64,000 bases of DNA, from the NCBI GenBank assembly GCA_030323885.1, contig CM059188.1:115657430-115721429 (forward strand), read 5' to 3'. Position 1 is the first letter of the stretch. Each line of letters opens with the position of its first letter. The stretch is from Branchipolynoe longqiensis. Taxonomy: Eukaryota > Annelida > Polychaeta > Phyllodocida > Polynoidae. Under the pieces are notes generated by a model that had not been told where the DNA came from, did not search any database, and saw only the letters and a list, made by a program, of their open reading frames with translations. Below are positions 52,625 to 62,758 of the stretch, one piece after another. A program made the position numbers and the translations under genes.

Positions 52625-52856
52625 GTTGATTAAGTAGTGTTAATTTCAGTCGTAGAACATGGGTCATCCTCATTTCACTGAGCACTCCTTGTCCTATCCT
52701 AGTAATATCGAGCACTACATGTAGGTCAGATAGCAACGGGCATCGATTTTATTTAAATCAATGGCTTGACTCTGACAGGGTTTGACCCCCACGGGTTTCA
52801 ATCCGACAACGTACCACACGGGGTAAGCGGACGGTGAACTCATACGGCCATCCCGT
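52625..52856 (-). mobile_element. SINE-B with tail 2, reversed, old
   Basis: GATTAAGTAGTGTTAATTTC, GGTCATCCTCATTTCACTG, CTCATACGGCCATCCCGTG. Confidence 0.75.
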
Positions 52857-52859
52857 GTA

Positions 52860-53060
52860 TATTTGGCTTTTTAAAGTAAGTCATTCAACGACACCGATCC
52901 TAATAATATACTTATTGAATGAAATATGCAGACGCCTTCCTTAGTTAGGATCGGTGGCGGTGGTGGCGCCACTGGTCAAGTGGGGTGGGAAGCTCCGCAC
53001 CGAATGGATATATCAAATAGAAATATAATAGATCAATAATAATAATCTCCCACTCGCGCC
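52860..53060. repeat. Repeat X, copy 1
   Basis: GGTGGCGGTGGTGGCGCCAC and TATATCAAATAGAAATATAA; an inverted relative lies within 59225-59370 (ATTATGCGACTATAAAAGAG, TGGTGGCGCCACC). Confidence 0.5.
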
Positions 53061-53265
53061 TTTATACTCGCATAATTATACTCACATAATGCTTATACAT
53101 CACATACACCCAAATATAATAAAACATAGAAAATCCCTTATGCAGCTTTATACTCGCATAAAGCTCATACATCACATACACCCAAATATAATAAAACATA
53201 GAAAATCCCTTACACGGCTTTATACTCGCATAATGCTTATACATCACATATATATGTTTATATAT
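53055..53265. repeat. ~68-bp tandem repeat, 2.5 units
   Basis: ACATCACATACACCCAAATA and AAAACATAGAAAATCCCTTA occur twice, about 69 bp apart, with TTTATACTCGCATAA three times. Confidence 0.9.
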
Positions 53266-53333
53266 ATATATATAAGGTATTTGCTATATGGTGGTAGTAA
53301 CGGTGCCGCTTGGTTATTTGTCAGAGTTGTACA

Positions 53334-53547
53334 TTAATAGGATAGGACAAGCATTGGTTAGCACAGTATCAGGATAATATGACTGGTTAGCACAGTATCA
53401 GGATAATATGACTGGTTAACACAGTATCTGGTTAGCACAGTACCAGGATGATATCACCGGGTGGGATATCAGGTAATGGTGTCGACGGCCTGGTCTCCCT
53501 GTAGGGAGGCATGAGTAGGCGCTGTAGTCGTCGCAAATCGGTTCCCA
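53334..53547 (+). mobile_element. SINE-A body with triplicated segment
   Basis: GGTTAGCACAGTATCAGGAT and AATATGACT are repeated in tandem three times (53356-53450) before the body continues. Confidence 0.8.
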
Positions 53548-53960
53548 TCCTGATATGACATTAAAACGCCAACAAACACCCAACCACCGAGCAAGTAGAC
53601 TCCCATCCAGATATGACCTTAGATGTTGCCAGGACGCAAACCTCTACCAACCCGCCAGGCAACCAACAAGTCGGTACTCATCCTGATATGACCTTAGATG
53701 TTGCCAGGACATAAAACTCCAACAACCACCCAACTAGTCGGAACCCATCCTGATATGACCTTAGATGTTGCCAGGACATAACATGCTAACAACCACCTAA
53801 ACAGCCAGCAAGTCGGTACTCATCCTGATATGACCTTAAATGTTGCCAGGACGTAAAACTCCAACAACCACCCAACCACCGAGCAAGTCGGTACACATCC
53901 TGATATGACCTTAGATGTTGCCAGGACGTAAAATGACAACAAACAACCCACTCAGACACT
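53548..53960 (+). repeat. SINE-A tail amplified in tandem, six units
   Basis: ATCCTGATATGACCTTAGAT (or variants) at 53548, 53616, 53681, 53748, 53823 and 53898, spaced 65-75 bp. Each unit contains GTTGCCAGGACGTAAAAC, a CAACAACCACCC linker and the CAAGTCGGTACTC start. Confidence 0.9.
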
Positions 53961-54241
53961 GACTCATAGTAACTCACACTAGCTCACATCTGCTCATACT
54001 ACCCGACAATAAATAACTCATGCTGTATCCATCGCCAGAGGTACATGAGCCGCTGTCGTCACCGGGGAGAGAAGCCTAATGAAAACGCCATGAATATAGC
54101 AGTCACGACTCATTAGGCCTACGACTCACCATAGGCTGGGCGTTAATTGGATGTCGCCACGATTCGTTTGTGTCTTTTTTTTGGTACAATTTTCCCGGTA
54201 ATGTCAGTCGCCAGGTTCGGGGGGCTTAAAGCTGCATAGTC

Positions 54242-54534
54242 TTGTGTCCGACTTTTTCTAGGTCGGACTCCTAATCTGAAGGTCGGTAGTTCGATTCCAT
54301 GTGGCCCCCACCTCTGCCAATTTGGATTTCCACCGCTGGGTATAACTTACAGCGTCATCAAAGGCCAGTTGCTCTCATACCATGTCTGTGTGGTGTGGGA
54401 GGTTAAAAATCCCTTGGGTCGATGAAAGTGTAGGCTCGGGCTTTCTATCGACAAACTGTCTAATGGTGAAAACAAGCCTATTGAGGCTTATCCATGATAG
54501 GCAGTATAAATCTTCAAGAGAGAGAGAGAGAGAG
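54242..54534 (+). mobile_element. SINE-C nested in MITE-P, head truncated
   Basis: Starts within the head at GTCCGACTTTTTCTAGGTCG and ends TATAAATCTTCAAGAGAGAG with (GA)n. The entry point shares GTCCGA with MITE-P, so the joint is a short homology. Confidence 0.8.
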
Positions 54535-54579
54535 TCCGACGAAAACATCAAATATCCTAAACCGAAGCATTTACCTATG

Positions 54580-54857
54580 TTTGATCGGTCGGTTGGTTGT
54601 AGGAGGTTTACGTTCGGGCAGCATCTAATGTCAGTGACAGTGCGCACTCATGGTGACCCACTGGGAAATTAGGCCACTGGCACCATGACCCGATATCCCA
54701 CTCAGTCACATTGCCCTATCCTATTAATGCCGAGCACCAGGCTAGGAAGCAACAAGTATCAATTTTATAAGCCATTGGTTTGACTCGACCAGGAACCAAA
54801 CTTCCGATCTCCCGCACGCAAGGTCAGCGCTCTAGCTATTCGGCCACCGTGCCCCGT
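54580..54857 (-). mobile_element. SINE-A nested in MITE-P, reversed
   Basis: GGTCGGTTGGTTGTAGGAGG to CTCTAGCTATTCGGCCACCG. It lacks the tail words 'CATATCAGGACGGGTACCGAC' in part and the block 'TATCCTGACACTGAGC'. Confidence 0.8.
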
Positions 54858-54907
54858 CCCTATCTTTGATCCCACATATCTAATTTAGATACTGATGCAT
54901 TTATTAA

Positions 54908-55231
54908 GCCCCAGTCACACCTCACCGGATTGAGCAACGGACAGAATTGTCGAGTCCGGTGGTGATAAGTATCAAAATGTATTAAAATGTGTCAAAGTGT
55001 TGCGAAGGCCGCCGGACAAATGGACATGAAATAGACATGATACGGACATGAAACAGACATGAAACGGACAGCCAATGGACGAAACAAACTCAAAACGGAC
55101 AAGAACCGTACACGTCAGTCCGGTGGCATCCGTTCTTAGTTTTGTGCATGTTCAAAACTTGTATGGACACAAAACGGACTTTGTTCGGTTTCTGCCCATT
55201 TCCGCCAATCCGGTGAGGTATGACTGGGGCT
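54908..55231. mobile_element. MITE-Q nested in MITE-P at a TTAA
   Basis: Left end GCCCCAGTCACACCTCACCG, right end GGTGAGGTATGACTGGGGCT, perfect TTAA at 54904-54907 and 55232-55235. In uninterrupted MITE-P the site reads TTATTAAGCATGTG, so the duplication is proven by comparison. Internal AGTTTTGTGCATGTTCAAAA near 55139. Confidence 0.9.
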
Positions 55232-55439
55232 TTAAGCATGTGTTGCTATATAGAAGGGAATAAAGACTCAAACACTTTAATAAAGACTATTAATGCTTTC
55301 ATTTCAAATATCTTCAAAGTTAGCAATCTAAAAATTAAAATTATTTATATCTAAAGTAGAGTACATCACAAAGATCAATCTGATATATTTTTCTCAGAAA
55401 ATCGCAGAAAGTCAAAGCCTTCGGACTATGCAGCTTTAA

Positions 55440-55769
55440 GCATTAGACGATGGTTTCGTATATATTCACTTAATTGAGCTTGGTTTAATAAGTATTCACC
55501 GATGGGTGTGAGCAGGTGAGGGGGGTTATTGCTTTTATTTTGGTGGCGCTTCTATCCAAATTTTGCTCCCCTTTTCGGTGTGATTTAGGACATTTTTCGG
55601 AGGTTACTTACTGTTTTACGTTTTCCGGAGCTGAACTCTGCTGACCGAGTTTAGCAAGTTTAATTGGCAAAAACAAACAGTGTGATGGGCCATTTTTAGT
55701 TGTTCGCTCTCCTCAGTGTCATATTTTCCACGGTTGGCCTTCAGCACTCATATGATTGGTTAATGCATT
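55440..55769. other. No recognisable gene or repeat
   Basis: Mixed sequence without TIR, tandem structure or frame of note. Confidence 0.4.
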
Positions 55770-55950
55770 TGGGGTTCTACAGCCTAGCAACATCTGGGAT
55801 CATTATATTGACGGCTATTGACTTGTGACAGTCGCACACCCGTAGTAGCTTTATAATATTGCCGCACTGGGATACCGTGTCAGTGGCAATATAATGAGAT
55901 TTCCCGACTCAGTCGCTTTAACTTGACACTGATCCAGCCAGTCCTTGCCC
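55770..55950 (-). mobile_element. SINE-A 3' half, reversed, degenerate
   Basis: GTTCTACAGCCTAGCAACAT to TGACACTGATCCAGCCAGTC. Confidence 0.7.
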
Positions 55951-55999
55951 CCCTCCTCCGCCCCCCCCCCACACACACTCCACCATCCTCCCCTCATCC

Positions 56000-56133
56000 A
56001 AGTAATGAGACAAGTTGCAACTTCCTATTTTTATTCGCCCTGGAATCGATTCCACGACCTGGTAATCGCTTTCGGGTACTGCCGCATGGGAAGCGGACGC
56101 TATAACCACTCTACTAACCGTCCTGCGGGGTTA
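56000..56133 (-). mobile_element. tRNA-like SINE head, reversed, divergent
   Basis: CTGGAATCGATTCCACGACC and GGAAGCGGACGCTATAACCA mark box B and box A complements. Closest to SINE-B but with a different acceptor side (CTACTAACCGTCCTGC). Confidence 0.5.
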
Positions 56134-56172
56134 TTTTATAGCACTCGGCAGATTGACCGGCTCCATTCCTGA

Positions 56173-56522
56173 CCCTTGCATAGTCCGATGGTTTTGAGTT
56201 TCTAACATTTTCTGAGAAAATCATTCGGTTGATCGCTATCACGTACCTTATTTTAGCTTGAAGTCACTTTTATTTCAAATGGCTAACTTTTGAGATATTT
56301 GAAGTGCAATCATACAACATTACTTTTGGCAGGCACACTAAAAACTCCGACACCATAGCATTTTGCAGCACGCATTCTTTGCAAGTACCTCAGTATTCCC
56401 TTCTATGTTGTAACACATGTTTAATAAGTGCACCAGTATCTACGTTAGATATGTAGAATCAAATTTAGATAATTGCCTCGGTTTGGAATTTTTTATATTT
56501 TCATCAGACTATGCACCTTTAA
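56173..56522. mobile_element. MITE-P, full length
   Basis: TTGCATAGTCCGATGGTTTT at the left (flanking TTAA lost), ATCAGACTATGCACC then TTAA (56519-56522) at the right. Confidence 0.8.
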
Positions 56523-56664
56523 AGTTTAGTTGAATTGCATTTGATTTAACCACAAATAAGTAGTAAGGGAACTGTATGGCTTCCGCAGGGTGTGATCTCC
56601 CAGATAAGCAACCAATGTGTCCTTAAATTAAAGTTCATACTTATGCAAAATACATTGGTACAAC

Positions 56665-56772
56665 AAATCAGATGCTTTTGAATGTCTGCAATAGCTTTTG
56701 GAATAAATATATCAGCTTGATCGCTATAATACACTTTATTGGATTGAAGTAATTATGATTGTAAATAACTAA
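56665..56772. mobile_element. MITE-P left half, degenerate
   Basis: ATAAATATATCAGCTTGATC and GGATTGAAGTAATTATGATT; truncated at the adjoining SINE-B. Confidence 0.5.
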
Positions 56773-57003
56773 CCAGACGGAATGGCCGAATGAGTTAGAG
56801 CGTCCATCTCCCGTTTTGGTAGATCGTGGGATCATGGGTTCAAACTCTGGTTGAGTCATAACAATGACTTAAAAATGTATACTTGTCGCTTCCAAGCCTG
56901 GCGCTCTGCATTCTTACGATAGGGCAAGGAGCAGTGGAATGAGGAAGCCCAATCGTCCGCGATTGAAATTTCCCTGGCTTAATCAACTAATGTACCCCAA
57001 AGA
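56773..57003 (+). mobile_element. SINE-B with tail 2
   Basis: GGAATGGCCGAATGAGTTAG head, GGGCAAGGAGCAGTGGAATG, ATCAACTAATGTACCCC and A-rich end. Confidence 0.85.
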
Positions 57004-57407
57004 AAACACACAAAAACACTAATCTATATATGGTGAACCGCCCTCCTTTGACAGGGACAACCAATTGTCGCTGCCCTGATCAAGCGGTATGTTCTCCCTT
57101 TTTCTCTTTTGTAAATTCTAAATGGGTCATCCTTTTACATTTGTCCCATCTACTGAGCAGCATACCCCTCTATTCTAGCACTAGAATAGACCACCTTGAT
57201 GTACCACAAAGTATCCATTTAACTGACTGTTTTGGGCCATCAGACCAGTCAACACTAGGCATTAATTAAGCTTGCCACCATAATACTTGTCTAAGGTGCA
57301 TTAATGCTTTCATCCTTCCCTGTTTCCGGTGACTGCGCGGCACTTAGGGTTCCATGTGCGATAAGCTTTCATTGACCACCACACACGCAAGATTTGGGCT
57401 TTGATTC
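57004..57407. other. No recognisable gene or repeat
   Basis: The 79-codon frame at 57030-57269 has no recognised domain. Confidence 0.4.
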
Positions 57408-57648
57408 TTGTTTTACATTCTAGCAACATCTAAGATCATATCAGGATGGGTACTGACTTGTTACAGTGCGCACAGATGGCACATTTATAGTGCTGCCCCA
57501 CTGGGAGACTAGGCCACCAGCACCATGACCTGATATCCCACTCAGTCACATTATCCTGACACTGAGCCAATTGGTCCTTGACCTATCCTAATAATGCCGA
57601 GTGCCTGACTAGGAAGTGATGCTTATCAATTTTTAAGTCATTGGTTTT
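57408..57648 (-). mobile_element. SINE-A, headless, reversed
   Basis: TTGTTTTACATTCTAGCAAC to CTATCCTAATAATGCCGAG and TTTTTAAGTCATTGG. Confidence 0.8.
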
Positions 57649-57711
57649 GTCCGCAAGATGGGTGAACACGCAAACTCGGCGCACTACCTCGTAACCAAGG
57701 ACCCCTAACCT

Positions 57712-58175
57712 GCGCGCCATCTATACTCAGATGGCATTACCTTAATCTTATGACACTTGGCACCATCTATATTCAAATTGCATTACCTTAATCTTATGAC
57801 ACTTGGCACCATCTATACTCAGATGGCATTACCTTAATATTATGACACTTGGCATCATCTATACTCAGATGGCATTACCTTAATCTTATGACACTTGGTG
57901 CCATCTATATTCAAATGGCATTACCTTAATCTTATGACACTTGGCACCATCTATACTCAGATGACATTACCTTAATATTATTACACTTGGCGCCATCTAT
58001 ACTCAGATGGTACCTTAATCTGATGACACTTGGTGCAATCTATACTCAGATGGCATTACTTTAATCGTATGACACTTGGCGCCATCTATACTCAGATGGT
58101 ATTACCTTAATATTATGACACTTGGCGCCATCTATACTGAGATGGCATTACCTTAATCTGATGACACTTGGCACC
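57712..58175. repeat. 46-bp minisatellite, about 10 units
   Basis: GGCGCCATCTATACTCAGAT, GGCATTACCTTAAT and CTTATGACACTT make the unit; 57718 to 57764 is the 46-bp step. Longer diverged units follow at 58176-58340. Confidence 0.95.
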
Positions 58176-58980
58176 ATTCTATCAGCTCCTTTACAATCCT
58201 CAGGCCGAACTCACCGGCACACGTAACTATGGACATTATATTAACATTATGACACTTAACGCCATCTAGCGGCTCTTTTATGAATCTTAAGTCCAGACTC
58301 GCTGGTACAAGTAACTAGGGATGCTTTACCTACAGCCACCTAGCGTTAAGTTCTAGACTAACTTCACATGTGACACCTAACCTTCAAAATAATCGGAAAA
58401 ATCCTTCCAAATAATAGCCTCATCCAATGTCCTATGAAGATTTGCATGTTGTGCATATGTCAGAATTTACAAAAATGAATTTCACGTTTTGAATTAGATC
58501 TTAAACAAATTGAGCAATACATTAATATCACTTGTTTAACATGAAAATCAAAGACACATCCAGAACCTCATTTTAAGATATACAACATAGTCAAACAAGA
58601 TTTGTTTGTATTACTGCTAAGCAGACAAAGGTTATGACTTACAAGAAAAAAGTTGAAAAATAAGTTGAAAACAAGTTTGGCTACATGTATGGTGTCAATG
58701 TGTAAATTTTCACATTTTTACTCTAGTGCAAAATCATACAATTATAATGTTGATATATTTTATGCGATAGATTCAATACATGTAGAACTGCTAACATACA
58801 TAATAGACAGAGGCTACAATAATTATTTCACTTGTCATCAATAAAACAAAGACTTAATTATCAGCATCATAACGTGGTGACCAAATATGTGGTGTCCAGT
58901 TTTGGAGAATAACCCATACTAAATAAATGCCAATATATATTTGCAGGGTTCATGTTGCTCAATTATAAATTCTTACACTC

Positions 58981-58986
<6 letters not shown>
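58176..58986. other. AT-rich spacer; first part diverged minisatellite
   Basis: 58176-58340 has two ~90-bp related units (GACACTTGGCACCATTC, GACACTTAACGCCATCTAGC). The remainder has no recognised content. Confidence 0.5.
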
Positions 58987-59033
<47 letters not shown>

Positions 59034-59100
59034 CTAACGATTCCTCTCCATTTTCTTCAATCATATATATACATATATATATACATAAATCTGTGTGCTT
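58987..59100. repeat. (TA)n tracts with TTCTTCAATCATATAT motif
   Basis: (TA) runs at 58987-59032 and 59065-59085; the motif CGATTCCTCTCCATTTTCTT at 59038 is one terminus of the element that follows. Confidence 0.7.
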
Positions 59101-59167
59101 ATATATAAATACAAAAAATGAATAATAAGTAAAAATTCGAATATTTCAAAATAGGCTATACCAGTAA

Positions 59168-59194
59168 ATCAGACGATTCCCTTCGCTTTTCTTC

Positions 59195-59231
<37 letters not shown>

Positions 59232-59449
59232 ATGTATAGGCATTATGCGACTATAAAAGAGCGGAAGGGAATTTTTATTAATAATTGTTCTATTCATTAT
59301 CTACCAACCACTATTCTCGATGTACACACCCCTCATCCTATATCCTGGTACTGGTGGCGCCACCTTCGGCCCGACCCTAACTACTGGCGCTCCCATTGTC
59401 ATTCGCGCCCGAGAATTTGTTTTATAGCATTGAAGAGGGGGGGGGACTG

Positions 59450-59485
<36 letters not shown>

Positions 59486-59525
59486 TAAATATATATGATT
59501 GAAGAAAGGGGAGGGGAATCATTAT
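59168..59525. mobile_element. TIR-bounded repeat X element
   Basis: GACGATTCCCTTCGCTTTTC at 59171 is matched inversely by GAAGAAAGGGGAGGGGAATC at 59500-59519. The interior has (TA)n at both ends and an X core inverted relative to 52860-53060. Confidence 0.65.
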
Positions 59526-59802
59526 ATATACTGGATATGACCTGTGTTGAAATAATACCATTTTCAAGTATTTTCAATTCACTGTACAATATGGTGTGTA
59601 TAATATATTATACGCATGCAGAGATATTCGTGGAAGCTGGCGGGGGCCACCATTACTGCCTGAATCAATAAGACTGCATAAATAATGGCACTGCCTTTGG
59701 TCAGCTTTCATGTGGCTACGGCTGACGCTCGGGTAAACAGACCTCGCACCTGACAAAGAGTGCTAATTAAACTGGTCTCCAGATGGAGCCACCCACCACC
59801 CG
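59526..59802. other. No recognisable gene
   Basis: The minus-strand frame at 59574-59756 is unsupported. Confidence 0.35.
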
Positions 59803-59847
59803 CATTCAGTCCACTACATACACGCCATTTCTAACCCAGAATACTGG

Positions 59848-60200
59848 ATGGTTGTTGGAGTTTTACGTCCTGGCAACATCTAAGGTCATATCAAGCTGGG
59901 TACTGACTTGTGACAGTCTGTACTTACTCATGGTGACTTTATAGTGCTGCCTGACTGGGAAATCAGGCCACTGGCACCATGACCCGATAGCCCACTCAGT
60001 CATATTATCCTGACACTGAGTTAAACAGTCCTTGCCCGATCCTAATAATGCTGAGCAAAAGGCTAGGAAGCAACAAGTATCACTTTTTAAGTCATTGGCT
60101 TGACTCAACCAGTGTTCGAAAGCGGGAACCAATGAGTGTGGATCCCCGATCTCGCAAAACAGGAGACGGATGCTCAACTCATTCGGCCACCCCGTCTGGT
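59848..60200 (-). mobile_element. SINE-B with tail 1, reversed, between 39-bp direct repeats
   Basis: GTTGGAGTTTTACGTCCTGG to CAACTCATTCGGCCACCCCG. The flanks 59803-59841 and 60207-60245 are near-identical (CATTCAGTCC then GCGCCATTTCTAACCCAGAA). Confidence 0.85.
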
Positions 60201-60245
60201 CCCCCACATTCAGTCCCCTACAGATGCGCCATTTCTAACCCAGAA

Positions 60246-60566
60246 GCGGAGGCCGAATCGGTGGAGTGCAGGCAGGCCTCGTGTGCCAGAGATCGGGAGT
60301 TGGGTTCGGGTCGAGTCAAATCAATAACTTCTAAAATTGATACTTGTCGTTTACTAGCCTGGCACTCGCCATTAACAGGATAGGACAAGGACTGCATCAG
60401 CATAATATGACTGAGTGAGATATTGGATCATGGTGCCAGTGGCCTCATTTCTCAGTGGGACAGCACTATAAAGTCACCATGAGTGTGAACTGTCACAAGT
60501 AGGTACCCATCGTGATATGAGCATCGATGTTCCAAGTACGTAAAACTCCAACAACCAACTAACTAT
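60246..60566 (+). mobile_element. SINE-A, full length
   Basis: GGCCGAATCGGTGGAGTGCA head, body lacks the 'GGTTAGCTCAGTGTCAGG' segment in part, tail AAACTCCAACAACCAAC. Confidence 0.85.
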
Positions 60567-60689
60567 CTAATCGAGAATGCAGTCAGCAGCATTTCATTTG
60601 TGAAAAACAAAAATGATGTGTGTATTCGAGCATGTGTGTGTGTGTGCCAGTGTGCTGGAAGAAGGATGCTGGGGGAATGTGTGTATTGT

Positions 60690-61437
60690 GGTGGGGGTGG
60701 CTGGGGTGGTCAGGTGGAGGGGCAGGGTGGGGGTAGTGGTGGTGGTGGGAGTTCTATAGGAGTAGCATCACACAACCAGTGGGAACCTCCCTTCCACCCC
60801 CGCCATCTTACATCAGGGAGGGGGTCGTGAGGCGTGGTGTGAGAGCGCCGACTGAGGTGGGTGAGGGGGAGTGTGGGGGAGGAAGAGGGAGTGTGTTGGA
60901 GGAAGGGGGGAGGGGAGGGGGTGGGGAGGTGGAGAGGGAGGGAAGGGGGAGGAAGAGGGATTGTGTGGGAGGAAGGGGGAGGGGAGGGGGAGGGGAGGTG
61001 GAGAGGAGTGTGGGGAGGAACAGGAGTGTGGGGACGAAGGGGGAGGGTAGAGAGGCGGAGGGTGAAGAGGAGGATAGGGATAGGAGGGAGGTGTCGTGTG
61101 AGAGCGCCGAGTGAGGTGGGTGAGGAAGGGAGGGGGAGAGGGACAGGGTGTGTGGGGGGAGGGGGAGGGGGAGGCAGAGAGGAAGGGGGAGGAAGGGGAG
61201 GGGAGGGAGGTGTGGTGTGAGAGTGCTGGGTAAGGTGGATGAGGAGGGAGATAGGGATAGGGAAGGGTGGGGATGGGAGGGGGAAGGGGAGGGGAAGGGC
61301 AGTGAGGCCGGGAAGAGGGAGGGTCAGAGGGAGCGGAGGGAGCAGAGGGTGGAAGGGGGGAGGGAGGGGGAAACCACGGGGGAGGGCGAAGGAATGAGGG
61401 AGGGCGGGGCAGAGGGAGGTGGGGACCAGGCAGCCGG
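60690..61437. repeat. Polypurine (GGGAG/GGGGA) tract with ~130-330-bp internal repeats
   Basis: Nearly all purine on the plus strand. The punctuating word GTGTGAGAGCGCCGA occurs near 60837 and 61096, with a variant (GTGTGAGAGTGCTGG) near 61212, showing higher-order duplication. The long Pro/Ser- and Gly/Glu-rich frames here on both strands are artefacts of composition. Confidence 0.9.
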
Positions 61438-61940
61438 AGCAACATCGGCCAAATCCAAATGACAGGCAATCTCTCTTTTTGTATTTTAAACTCACCCTCT
61501 CACCTTGTATGTGTTTAAATGTCAAACACCAGCCAGCAGCCGGGCTGATCAAACCCACCACAAGATGGCACTGGAACATTTACATTCCCAGTGGAGAGAT
61601 TGGAAGTGAGCCATCTTAGTGTTATAGGGTCTTTGATGCTACTGACTTTGACAACCCCTTTATAACTGAGACGGTCTTAAGAGCTGCTCATCGCGTGGAC
61701 TTGAAAGCTTCCTCCCTTCGCTCTTATATACGAGGGTCAGGACTTCAATTATGTGTATTAAAGAAAGGGGAAAGTGTATATTGTCTTGCGGAAAATACTA
61801 CTTATAAGACCTATAATAAGCTTAAATGCGTAAGCTTATGGGGCTTTTCCTCCTGGGTCTCCATTGGTTCTCTACCCGAGACTCTATTGGGGGTCAGGGC
61901 AGCCACCAAACCCTGGCCTGACTTTCACAGTTGTTCGCTG
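61438..61940. other. No recognisable gene or repeat
   Basis: A 94-codon frame lies at 61695-61979 without a recognised domain; its end overlaps a family D scrap. Confidence 0.35.
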
Positions 61941-61988
61941 AGTGAAGGTTTATTTAACAATGCCTCTAGAGCACATTGATTTGTATCC
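61941..61988 (+). mobile_element. Family D 5' scrap
   Basis: GGTTTATTTAACAATGCCTC and GAGCACATTGATTTGTATCC only; followed by a C14 run. Confidence 0.7.
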
Positions 61989-62231
61989 TGCGCCTCCCCC
62001 CCCCCCCCCTTCTCTCTCTCTTCGGGGTGGGGTTGGGGTTAGGGGGGGGCCGTACCAGCATGCTTCACTCTACAACCCTGCGTGGGGTATCACACTCCAC
62101 TCGCCCTGAAGTATACATATATAATATGTATGTGAATGTATATATATATATATATACCAAATGACTTCTTGCATTCAATAGGACAATATCCTCTGTGATA
62201 TTGAATATCTGGCGTAAGTACAAAAAACAAA

Positions 62232-62470
62232 CAGTAAAGCTTGTTTTATTTAACGACTCCTCTAGAGCACATTGATTTTTGTATCAATGGCTATTGGACG
62301 TCAAAGATATGGTCATTCTGGCATACTTCATTGGAGGAAACCTGCTGCCGCCAAATATGCTACTCTTTCTGATAAGCAGCAAGGGGGTCTTTTATATGCA
62401 CTTTCCAACAGACAGGACAGTATATACCTCAGCCTTTGACGAACCAGTTGTCGACCACTGGGTTTAGCTG
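62232..62470 (+). mobile_element. Repeat family D, 3'-truncated
   Basis: GCTTGTTTTATTTAACGACT, GGCTATTGGACGTCAAAG, CTTTTATATGCACTTTCC, GACGAACCAGTTGTCGACCA. Confidence 0.8.
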
Positions 62471-62758
62471 GAGTAAGAGTCCAAATAGAAAGCCACAGAG
62501 AATGTGTTCTACTTACCGACATGGGATGCTGCTGTATCCGCATAGGTCCAAGGGTAACATCACTGCTAACATTCTGAAACGACAGGGAGGGAAAAAAACC
62601 TATGAGTCAACAAAGAGAAGCAGCACATTCATTCTAGTGAATCAAATTAATAAATATCTACTTCTATCTTATGTATTAAAGCTGCATAGTCCGATGAAGC
62701 AGCAAATTTTCAAAGCCAAACACCAATCTAGATTTGATTCTGCATATCTAACTTAGAT

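Larger units (their letters stand above)
54226..55439. mobile_element. MITE-P hosting three insertions
   Basis: TTAA at 54226-54229 and 55436-55439. P sequence is present at 54230-54241, 54535-54560, 54858-54907 and 55232-55439. It is interrupted by SINE-C, a reversed SINE-A and a MITE-Q. The right terminus TCGGACTATGCAGCT is good. Confidence 0.85.

Noticed and set aside
53786..53977. 63-codon minus-strand repeat peptide containing 'WQHLRSYQD'
   Set aside because: It is the reversed SINE-A tail, amplified in tandem.
60710..61579. 289- and 218-codon Pro-rich frames on the minus strand and Gly/Glu-rich frames on the plus strand
   Set aside because: All arise from the polypurine tract; no start context, domain or codon bias.
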